The position numbers and the translations under genes were made by a program. From NCBI GenBank assembly GCA_017446355.1, contig JAFSQZ010000175.1, positions 1 to 8,522 on the forward strand: 8,522 bases of DNA. The letters run 5' to 3'. The notes under the pieces are model-generated. The model was not told where the DNA came from. It worked only from the letters and a program-made list of their open reading frames with translations, and made no database searches. This document shows, piece by piece, positions 1-5,458 of this stretch (position 1 is its first letter; each line of letters opens with the position of its first letter). The DNA comes from Neisseriaceae bacterium (lineage in GTDB: Bacteria > Pseudomonadota > Gammaproteobacteria > Burkholderiales > Neisseriaceae).

Positions 1-439
1 ATCCAAAAGTTTCATTGCCAAATACAAGCGCAACTTGTTGTCCTACTTGGGCGGCGGTGAGTAATTCGGGTGTGAGTTCGCGTGGACTTTTTAAAGGGGA
101 AGTAAGTTCGCGGCGGCGGCTAGTGAGTGCGCAACTAATGGTGGTGCCTTCTAGTGCTTGTTCAAGTGTGGGAACAATTTTTGCGCGTTCTAATACATCT
201 GCCGCGCCAGAAGCGAGAATAAAGCTTTCTTCGGGCAGCCTGAAATCTGCGTTATTTTCTTGATAAACTGGGGGATTAGGTGTCATAGGCGTTGCCATTA
301 AATTGGGGGCAACAATGACTAGCTGACTTAATCCCATTGTTTTCATAGCACGCGCAGCTGAACCAATATTGGCTGGGTGGCTGGTGCGCGAAAGAATAAT
401 GCGAATATTGTTGAGATAATGAGGTACTGATTGGGGCAT
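1..439 (-). CDS. trmJ: tRNA (cytidine/uridine-2'-O-)-methyltransferase TrmJ, N-terminal part (partial)
   Basis: This is the first 146 codons of a SPOUT-family RNA methyltransferase; the 3' end lies beyond the left edge of the window. The family methylates the 2'-O of ribose at position 32 of tRNAs using S-adenosylmethionine, in the cytoplasm as a dimer. Visible signatures are the N-terminal RIILSRTSHPANIGSAARAM block (about residues 13-32), followed by KTMGL, and the start of the trefoil-knot region LVFGNETFG (about 138-146), which is where the window cuts it off. The start is the ATG at 437-439 (MPQSVPHYL); the purine-rich AAGAAG just upstream is a weak ribosome binding site. It lies 33 bases behind the copper ATPase gene on the same strand, so co-transcription is likely, with a DNA uptake sequence in the gap. 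The related TrmH/LasT-type methyltransferases are the only serious alternative; the N-terminal block favours TrmJ. Confidence 0.9.
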   Translation of the reverse strand, partial: MPQSVPHYLNNIRIILSRTSHPANIGSAARAMKTMGLSQLVIVAPNLMATPMTPNPPVYQENNADFRLPEESFILASGAADVLERAKIVPTLEQALEGTTISCALTSRRRELTSPLKSPRELTPELLTAAQVGQQVALVFGNETFG

Positions 440-457
440 AATGTTATCTTCTTTTTC

Positions 458-469
458 AGGCTGCCTGAA
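458..469 (+). repeat. DNA uptake sequence, 12/12 match
   Basis: AGGCTGCCTGAA, inside the 15-base near-palindrome TTCAGGCTGCCTGAA (455-469). It fills most of the 33-base gap between the copper ATPase stop and the trmJ start. Confidence 0.9.
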
Positions 470-472
470 CGT

Positions 473-2929
473 TTATTTGCGCAAACGTAAGGCATTCCAC
501 ACAACGAGTAATGAGCTGAAACTCATACCCAGTGCGGCAATCCAAGGGGTTACTAAACCAAAAAGGGCAAGTGGTACAACCAATAAGTTATACAGGGTTG
601 CCCAAGCGAGATTTTGGCGAATAATGGTTTTGGTGCGCGTGGCTTGATTGAGCATTGTTGGCAGTGCGGAAAAGTCATCGTGTAGCAAGACAACGTCTGC
701 ACCATCACGCGCAACATCTGCACTGCCTGCTACGGCTACGGAAACATCGGCAATCGCTAACACTGGCGCATCGTTGATGCCATCGCCTAACATTAAAACG
801 CGTTTGCCTTGTTGTTGTAGGTTTTGTACGTAATGTAATTTATCTTCTGGCGTGGCTTGGGCGCGGTAGTTTTTGATGTTAAGCGTGCTGGCTAACTGGC
901 TAACGGCTGCCTGATTGTCGCCACTTAAAATATGCAATTGAATATTTTGTTGTGTCAATTTTTGTAGCATTTCGCTGGCATCGGTTTTGGTGTTGTCTTG
1001 CAACAAGAAAGCTGCCTGAAAACCTTGTTGATTGCCTAATGCAATAACGCTTCCTTGTTGCGACAGTTGATGAATAATGTCTGGAATATTGCCTGCAATT
1101 TGTGAAACGTAATCAGGTTTGCCAATGGACCAGACCAAACTGTCTTGGTTTAAAGTGATACGCGCACTGATGCCGTGTCCAACTTTATTTAGTTTTTGTT
1201 CAATTTGACTGTTTTCAGGCAGCCTGAAAGTGTTGGGTAGAGCCAAAATGGCTTGTGCAATAGGGTGTTCGGATTGTTGTTCCAAAGTTTGTGCAATGGC
1301 GATTAACGTTTCATCGTTCAGGCTGCCTGAAAGGTTTTGCCATTGGGCAACAGAGAGTTTGCCTTCGGTGAGCGTGCCTGTTTTGTCAAAAACCGCATCG
1401 GTGATTTGTGCGAGTGTTTCCAAAGCATAACCACGTGCAACAAGAATACCTTTATTGGCAAGTTTTCCTGTGCTGGCGGCTAATGCAGCTGGCGTGGCAA
1501 GTGAGAGTGCGCAAGGACAGGTGATGACCAAAAGGGAAACAGTAACCCATAAAGCTTTGCTGGCATCGGCAAGATACCACCATACTAAAAAAGTGGGAAT
1601 GGCTAACAGAATTAGCGAAAGTGTGAAACTGGACGCATATTTTTCCGCAAGTTCTGCCAAACGCGGCTTTTGAGATAGGGCGCGATCCAAGAGTTTTACA
1701 ATGTGTGCCAAACGTGTTTGGTTGCCTACTTGTTCGGCACGAATAATTAAAGAACTGCTGTTGTTGAGTGTGCCAGCGGTTACGTGGCTGCCTGAAACTT
1801 TGGCAACAGGTAAAGATTCGCCCGTGAGCATAGATTCGTTGATTTCACTTTCGCCACTTAATACGATGCCATCAATGGGGACAATTTCTCCTGCGCGTAC
1901 GACAATTACATCGCCTACTTTGAGCGAAACAACAGCCGCTTCTTCACTGGTTTCATCAGGATAGTTTTTTAATTGATGACAAAAAGCGGGAACAAGTTTC
2001 ACCAAACGTTCTGCCGCATCACCTGCTTTTCGTCTGGCATTTTGTTCCATAAAACGACCAGTTAGCAGAAAGAAAACAAACATTGCGATGCTTTCAAAAT
2101 ACATACCTTGCCCTGCGTTGGTCAATAGGGCGGATAAGCCTGCGATAAAAGTGAGCGTGATGGCGATGGCAACTGGCGTGTCCATACCTGTTCGGCGGTT
2201 ACGCAAATCGCGTAACGCACCTTGATAAAATGGTTGTGCCGAGTAAAACATTGCAGGCAGCACCATAAAAAAAGCAGCCCAATGTAAAATCGTTAAATAT
2301 TTGGGTTCAATATCTTGATAAAGATAAGTTGGCAAAGCAAACATCATCGTGTGCATACTGGCTAATGCTGCTACGGCGATTCGAATCAGCATTTTTTTGC
2401 GTTCTTTTTGCGCTTGTTCTTCCATTTTTTGCGCATCATATGGTGCAGCGGAATAGCCTGTTTTTTGAATTAACGCCAAAATTTGTGATAACTGTATACG
2501 ACTATCGTCCCAACGTACACGAACGCGTTGCGTGCTGTAATTAAGTTCCACATTGATAATGCCCGCTTGACGCAAAAGCTGTTGTTCAATCAACCAAGTA
2601 CAGGCTGCGCAAGTGATGCCACTGAGCATCAACGTGGCTTCTTTGGTGTTTTCAGGCAGCGTTTCTACAAATTCTGCTTGTACTTCTGGTAAATCATATA
2701 ATTTTAACTGCGCCAAAATTTCATCAGGTGGCAACACGGCTTGTTCTGCTTTTGCCGTGCGGTTTTTGTAGTAACTACCTAAATTGGCATCAAGAATGCC
2801 TTGCGCCACTGCTTGACAACCTGCACAACAAGTGGGTTGCTCAACACCTTCGTAAACAATGGGCAAATGAATATTGGGTGGAACAGGTAAGCCACAGTGA
2901 AAACAGTTTTGTTCGGTGGACTCAGTCAT
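473..2929 (-). CDS. ccoI: Copper-translocating P1B-type ATPase, CcoI/FixI type
   Basis: An 818-residue inner-membrane pump that moves Cu(I) out of the cytoplasm. CcoI/FixI members supply copper for assembly of the cbb3-type cytochrome oxidase. Domains in order: an N-terminal cysteine cluster typical of the CcoI/FixI subgroup (C9, C12, then C34, C35, C38); a heavy-metal-associated domain with GITCAAC (C107/C110); membrane segments from about residue 181; the TGES actuator loop (369-372); the CPC metal-binding motif in a membrane helix (471-473); the phosphorylation motif DKTGT (D515); the HP motif (555-556); GDGIND (715-720); and C-terminal helices carrying YN (780-781) and MSFSSLLVVWNA (802-813), matching the Cu(I) signatures of the CopA class. 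All catalytic residues are present, so it should be active. The start ATG (2927-2929) has only a distant AAGG, part of which lies in an uptake sequence. No other cco genes are in the window. A general CopA exporter is the alternative, but the N-terminal cysteine cluster argues for CcoI. Confidence 0.93.
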   Translation of the reverse strand: MTESTEQNCFHCGLPVPPNIHLPIVYEGVEQPTCCAGCQAVAQGILDANLGSYYKNRTAKAEQAVLPPDEILAQLKLYDLPEVQAEFVETLPENTKEATLMLSGITCAACTWLIEQQLLRQAGIINVELNYSTQRVRVRWDDSRIQLSQILALIQKTGYSAAPYDAQKMEEQAQKERKKMLIRIAVAALASMHTMMFALPTYLYQDIEPKYLTILHWAAFFMVLPAMFYSAQPFYQGALRDLRNRRTGMDTPVAIAITLTFIAGLSALLTNAGQGMYFESIAMFVFFLLTGRFMEQNARRKAGDAAERLVKLVPAFCHQLKNYPDETSEEAAVVSLKVGDVIVVRAGEIVPIDGIVLSGESEINESMLTGESLPVAKVSGSHVTAGTLNNSSSLIIRAEQVGNQTRLAHIVKLLDRALSQKPRLAELAEKYASSFTLSLILLAIPTFLVWWYLADASKALWVTVSLLVITCPCALSLATPAALAASTGKLANKGILVARGYALETLAQITDAVFDKTGTLTEGKLSVAQWQNLSGSLNDETLIAIAQTLEQQSEHPIAQAILALPNTFRLPENSQIEQKLNKVGHGISARITLNQDSLVWSIGKPDYVSQIAGNIPDIIHQLSQQGSVIALGNQQGFQAAFLLQDNTKTDASEMLQKLTQQNIQLHILSGDNQAAVSQLASTLNIKNYRAQATPEDKLHYVQNLQQQGKRVLMLGDGINDAPVLAIADVSVAVAGSADVARDGADVVLLHDDFSALPTMLNQATRTKTIIRQNLAWATLYNLLVVPLALFGLVTPWIAALGMSFSSLLVVWNALRLRK
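1009..1020 (+). repeat. DNA uptake sequence, 11/12 match
   Basis: AAGCTGCCTGAA inside the copper ATPase gene. On the coding (minus) strand it is read as Gln-Ala-Ala (residues 638-640). Confidence 0.8.
1214..1225 (-). repeat. DNA uptake sequence, 12/12 match
   Basis: Inside the copper ATPase gene, in the 15-base near-palindrome TTCAGGCAGCCTGAA (1214-1228). The other strand reads AGGCAGCCTGAA (1217-1228), the Kingella-type dialect. In the protein it encodes Leu-Pro-Glu (570-572). Confidence 0.9.
1320..1331 (+). repeat. DNA uptake sequence, 12/12 match
   Basis: Inside the copper ATPase gene, in the near-palindrome TTCAGGCTGCCTGAA (1317-1331). It is read in the protein as Ser-Gly-Ser (534-536), between the phosphorylation and nucleotide-binding motifs. 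Confidence 0.9.
1785..1796 (+). repeat. DNA uptake sequence, 11/12 match
   Basis: TGGCTGCCTGAA inside the copper ATPase gene, read as Ser-Gly-Ser (379-381) in the loop just after the TGES motif. Confidence 0.8.
2651..2662 (-). repeat. DNA uptake sequence, 11/12 match
   Basis: ACGCTGCCTGAA on the minus strand, inside the copper ATPase gene. It is read as Leu-Pro-Glu (91-93), in the linker before the heavy-metal-associated domain. Confidence 0.8.
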
Positions 2930-2934
2930 ATTTT

Positions 2935-2946
2935 TTCAGGCAGCCT
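2935..2946 (-). repeat. DNA uptake sequence, 12/12 match, in the leader of the copper ATPase gene
   Basis: AGGCTGCCTGAA on the minus strand ends 5 bases before the ATG of the copper ATPase gene. It therefore occupies the place where the ribosome binding site should be. The AAGG overlapping its 5' end is about 15 bases from the start codon. Confidence 0.9.
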
Positions 2947-3032
2947 TAATTGATGAGTTATTGATAATGAATAAAGTCAAAATGATTATGTAAAAATAAA
3001 AAGTGGACGGATAAAATCCTTTAATCTAATAA

Positions 3033-3536
3033 TCAGTAATCAGGCGTTTTTTCCATCACTGCTTTCAATTCCTGATATAAAGCGCGAAAACTTTTAGGTG
3101 GTTTTTGTTGTTCTGTTTCCTTGCGAGCGTTGCGAATTAAAGTACGCAACACACCCACATCAGCAGCTGGATAATCACTCACAAAACGCGTCAATGCGTC
3201 GTCATCATTTAAAAGCTGTTCACGCGCTTGTTCTACGCGTTTTAAGAAAGCATTGTGTGCTTGGTTTTCGCCTTTTAGTTTTGCAAGAAAATCACGAATT
3301 GGTTCAGGGTCAATATCGCGCATTAAGCGTCCAATATATTGTCGTTGGCGTTTTAGCGCACTATAAGACGTGATTTTTTTGTATGCACGAATGGCATCGT
3401 ATAAATCGTCAGGCAACTCAATTTTTTTGATGGTTTCATTGGATAATTCAGCCAGCTCCACGCCCAAATCTTGTAGTGCGTCCATTTGTTTTTTCTTTCG
3501 GGTTTTGCTGACCCATTCTTCGTTTTCTTGTTCCAT
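3033..3536 (-). CDS. yjgA: Ribosome-associated protein YjgA (DarP), DUF615 family
   Basis: A 167-residue cytoplasmic protein of the YjgA/DarP family, which binds pre-50S ribosomal particles and helps late assembly of the large subunit. The family pattern is clear along its length: EEWVSKTRKKKQ at the N-terminus (residues 6-17), LGVELAELS (24-32), the arginine-rich helix QRQYIGRLMRDIDPEPIR (64-81), and the conserved C-terminal RTLIRNARKE (131-140) followed by KPPKSFRALYQEL (145-157). The length is close to that of the E. coli protein. I chose the ATG at 3534-3536 because GAG lies 7 bases before it; an in-frame ATG six codons upstream (3552-3554) has no ribosome binding site. It is divergent from pmbA, as in E. 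coli, and is followed at 103 bases by the copper ATPase gene on the same strand. Note a GGAT-TTT-ATCC mini-hairpin and a T-rich run after its stop, too weak to call a terminator. Confidence 0.93.
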   Translation of the reverse strand: MEQENEEWVSKTRKKKQMDALQDLGVELAELSNETIKKIELPDDLYDAIRAYKKITSYSALKRQRQYIGRLMRDIDPEPIRDFLAKLKGENQAHNAFLKRVEQAREQLLNDDDALTRFVSDYPAADVGVLRTLIRNARKETEQQKPPKSFRALYQELKAVMEKTPDY

Positions 3537-3609
3537 AATTTTACTCGTTAGCATTTAAGGGCGATATGATAACAAATTATTATGCGTTTTTTTAAATACT
3601 TTAACATTA

Positions 3610-3621
3610 TTGCTGCCTGAA
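3610..3621 (+). repeat. DNA uptake sequence, 10/12 match, upstream of pmbA
   Basis: TTGCTGCCTGAA (core GCTGCCTGAA at 3612-3621), in the divergent yjgA-pmbA intergenic region. Confidence 0.75.
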
Positions 3622-3627
3622 AAGGGT

Positions 3628-3633
3628 TACAAT
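3628..3633 (+). promoter_or_regulatory. Possible -10 element for pmbA
   Basis: TACAAT matches TATAAT at 5 of 6 positions and lies 28 bases before the preferred pmbA start. No good -35 lies at the usual distance: the nearest TTGACA-like hexamer is TTAACA at 3601-3606, 21 bases away. If it is real, transcription would begin downstream of the upstream ATG at 3632 and would exclude that start. Confidence 0.25.
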
Positions 3634-3661
3634 GCGTGTTGATTTTTTTATAGGTGTTTTT

Positions 3662-4990
3662 ATGTTTCAGCATTCAGCCAGTCAATTATTAGATTTAAGC
3701 ACGCGTGCATTAGAAATGGCGCAACAAAAAGGTGCAAACAGTGCCGAAGTGGATATTAGCGAATCACTTGGACAAACGGTACAAGTGCGTTTAGGTGATG
3801 TGGATCAAATTGAACACCAACAAGACAAATCTTTGGACATCACTGTTTATCTAGGTAAAAGCAAAGGTCGGGCGAGTACGGCTGATTTTTCTGACCGTGC
3901 TTTAAATGACACGATTGAAGCAGCCATCAATATTGCGCGTTATACCGCACAAGATGAATGTGCTGGTTTGGCTGATGCCGAGTTAATGGCACACGATATT
4001 GCTGATTTAGATAAATATCATCAATGGGACATCAGTAGCGAAGATGCGATTCAATTGGCTTTACAATGCGAACAAGCAGCTTTAAACAACGATAAACGCA
4101 TCTTTAATTCGGAAGGTGCAAGTGTTCACGCAGGGCATCACCAGTTTGTATACGGTAATACGCACGGCTTTTTACAACATCAAAAAAGCTCACGACACAA
4201 TATTTCTTGTTCTGTGGTTGCGCGTGATGAAACAGGTATGGAGCGCAATTATTGGTTTGATGGTGCTGCTGATGCTAAAAAACTTCAATCACCTATTGAA
4301 ATTGGCAAAATCGCAGCGCAACGAACCGTGCAAAGTTTGGGTGCAAAAACAGTGCCAACAGGTATTTATCCAATTGTTTTAGACAGCGTTGTTTCAGGCA
4401 GCTTGATTGGACATTTGGTTAGTGCATTAAGCGGTGGCGCATTGTATCGCCAAAGCAGTTTTTTATTAGACAGTTTAGGTAAACAAGTGCTGCCTGAACG
4501 TTTCTCTTTGCGTGAAGAACCACATATTTTACAGGCAGCCGCCAGCAGTTATTTTGATGCCGAAGGTGTGGCAACGTGTCCACGTTTTGTGATAGAAAAC
4601 GGCATTGTTCAAAGCTATTTTTTAAGCAGTTACAGCGCACGCAAATTGAATATGCGCACCACTGCTAATGCAGGCGGTACACACAACTTATACCTAAACC
4701 ACAGCCACGATACACAAGCAGATTTACTCAAAGATATGGGAAAAGGTTTGTTGATTACCAAACTGATGGGGCAGGGCGTTAATCTTATTACAGGTGATTA
4801 TTCACGTGGTGCAGCAGGTTTTTGGGTGGAAAATGGCGTGATTGCTTATCCTGTTTCTGGTATCACCATTGCTGCACAATTGCAAGAAATGTTGTTAAAT
4901 ATTCAAGGTGTTGCCAACGATAGCGTACCCTATTCGTCCAATAAAATCGGTTCAATTTGGTTGGATAAAATGACAGTTGCCAGTGCTTAA
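3662..4990 (+). CDS. pmbA: Metalloprotease-family protein PmbA (TldE), non-catalytic partner of TldD
   Basis: A 442-residue cytoplasmic protein of the TldD/PmbA (peptidase U62) family. TldD and TldE form a heterodimer that degrades unfolded peptides, cleaves the microcin B17 leader and destroys the antitoxin CcdA. Only TldD carries the HExxxH zinc site; it is absent here, as expected for PmbA/TldE. Family blocks seen: DITVYLGKSKGRASTADFS (59-77), IARYTAQDECAGLAD (91-105), SSFLLDSLGKQVLP (265-278), SSYSARKLN (322-330), and the highly conserved stretch from LMGQGV through ITGDYSRGAAGFWVENG to YPVSGITIA (368-404). Length is normal. I prefer the ATG at 3662, preceded by AGGTG. An in-frame ATG at 3632 would add a hydrophobic decapeptide (MRVDFFIGVF) unlike the family and overlaps a possible -10, but it also has an AAGGG in front, so the choice is not certain. 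Two uptake sequences lie inside the gene. tldD is not in the window. Confidence 0.94.
   Translation: MFQHSASQLLDLSTRALEMAQQKGANSAEVDISESLGQTVQVRLGDVDQIEHQQDKSLDITVYLGKSKGRASTADFSDRALNDTIEAAINIARYTAQDECAGLADAELMAHDIADLDKYHQWDISSEDAIQLALQCEQAALNNDKRIFNSEGASVHAGHHQFVYGNTHGFLQHQKSSRHNISCSVVARDETGMERNYWFDGAADAKKLQSPIEIGKIAAQRTVQSLGAKTVPTGIYPIVLDSVVSGSLIGHLVSALSGGALYRQSSFLLDSLGKQVLPERFSLREEPHILQAAASSYFDAEGVATCPRFVIENGIVQSYFLSSYSARKLNMRTTANAGGTHNLYLNHSHDTQADLLKDMGKGLLITKLMGQGVNLITGDYSRGAAGFWVENGVIAYPVSGITIAAQLQEMLLNIQGVANDSVPYSSNKIGSIWLDKMTVASA
4393..4404 (-). repeat. DNA uptake sequence, 11/12 match
   Basis: AAGCTGCCTGAA on the minus strand inside pmbA, read as Ser-Gly-Ser (residues 245-247). Confidence 0.8.
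4487..4498 (+). repeat. DNA uptake sequence, 10/12 match
   Basis: GTGCTGCCTGAA inside pmbA, read as Leu-Pro-Glu (277-279). A weaker relative, TACAGGCAGCCG, follows at about 4531 and was not counted. Confidence 0.75.
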
Positions 4991-4995
4991 AAGGA
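4991..4995 (+). promoter_or_regulatory. Ribosome binding site of the EF-hand gene
   Basis: AAGGA follows directly after the pmbA stop codon and lies 7 bases before the next ATG. This supports translation of the small downstream gene from the pmbA messenger. Confidence 0.7.
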
Positions 4996-5002
4996 TTATT
5001 GT

Positions 5003-5377
5003 ATGAAAAAATGGTTTTTTATGGCATTTCTTTATTGTTCAGGCAGCGCGTTTGCGTGTTCAATGCTGCCTGCAACCACTGCATTTATAGTGTTTAACGA
5101 TAAAAATGGCGACCAAATGCTCAATCAACAAGAATGGATAAATGCACAAACAGATAAACTTTTTAAAGTTCGTTTCAAAATCAACGACACAGATGAGTTT
5201 TTGCGTTTAGATTATGATAAAAACTCATTGATAGAAGCACGAGAAATTGGTTTTGAAAATGTGGTGTACACAGAAAATCCGTGCAACCGATACTCACCCA
5301 AACGTGTGTTATCAAGGAAAAACAAGTCCCACCATCATCGTCCACCCATTCAAGATACAACACTTGTCCGTCCTTAA
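5003..5377 (+). CDS. Small exported EF-hand protein
   Basis: A 124-residue protein, probably periplasmic and calcium binding. It starts with a signal peptide (MKK, then a hydrophobic stretch to AFA at 16-18, likely cleaved before C19). AFAC is a poor lipobox because Phe sits next to the Ala before the cysteine, so signal peptidase I cleavage is more likely than lipidation, though not certain. Two loops fit the EF-hand pattern: DKNGDQMLNQQE (33-44), with acidic or polar ligands at loop positions 1, 3, 5, 9 and 12, and DYDKNSLIEARE (70-81), with D, D, N and E at 1, 3, 5 and 12. The tail is basic with HHH (110-112). Cysteines are at 12, 19 and 94; C19 and C94 could form a disulfide. It follows pmbA by 12 bases and is probably in its operon. 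I do not recognise a named family beyond the EF-hand loops; the function is unknown. Confidence 0.82.
   Translation: MKKWFFMAFLYCSGSAFACSMLPATTAFIVFNDKNGDQMLNQQEWINAQTDKLFKVRFKINDTDEFLRLDYDKNSLIEAREIGFENVVYTENPCNRYSPKRVLSRKNKSHHHRPPIQDTTLVRP
5038..5049 (-). repeat. DNA uptake sequence, 10/12 match, within a signal peptide
   Basis: GCGCTGCCTGAA on the minus strand, read in the EF-hand gene as Ser-Gly-Ser (13-15). It forms the end of the hydrophobic core and the cleavage region of the signal peptide. Confidence 0.75.
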
Positions 5378-5403
5378 CTTAAACATTATGACAGTATTTG
5401 TTG

Positions 5404-5415
5404 TTCAGGCAGCCT
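5404..5415 (-). repeat. DNA uptake sequence, 12/12 match, between the EF-hand and HerA-like genes
   Basis: Part of the near-palindrome TTCAGGCAGCCTGAA (5404-5418), whose plus strand carries AGGCAGCCTGAA (5407-5418). It lies 26 bases after the EF-hand gene stop. In Neisseriaceae such palindromic copies often serve as terminators, but no T-run follows on the plus strand here, so termination is doubtful. Confidence 0.9.
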
Positions 5416-5458
5416 GAAAACGACAAGCATATTTCATCATCTTACTAGGAAAATCATT

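Noticed and set aside
15..263. Plus-strand open frame opposite trmJ.
   Set aside because: It is the antisense shadow of a well-supported minus-strand gene and shows no family features.
2946..3000. FNR- or Fur-like site in front of the copper ATPase gene (TTGAC, ATCAA and GATAATGA words).
   Set aside because: The FNR half-sites are 10 bases apart instead of 4, and only the first hexamer of a Fur box matches well. The region is simply AT-rich.
3371..3593. Runs of seven T residues at about 3372, 3422 and 3587 as phase-variation tracts.
   Set aside because: They are short, two lie in conserved yjgA coding sequence, and yjgA is not a surface-type gene expected to switch.
5404..5418. The uptake-sequence palindrome as a transcription terminator after the EF-hand gene.
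   Set aside because: The stem is 7 bp around a single base, so at most 6 bp can form, and no T-run follows on the plus strand.
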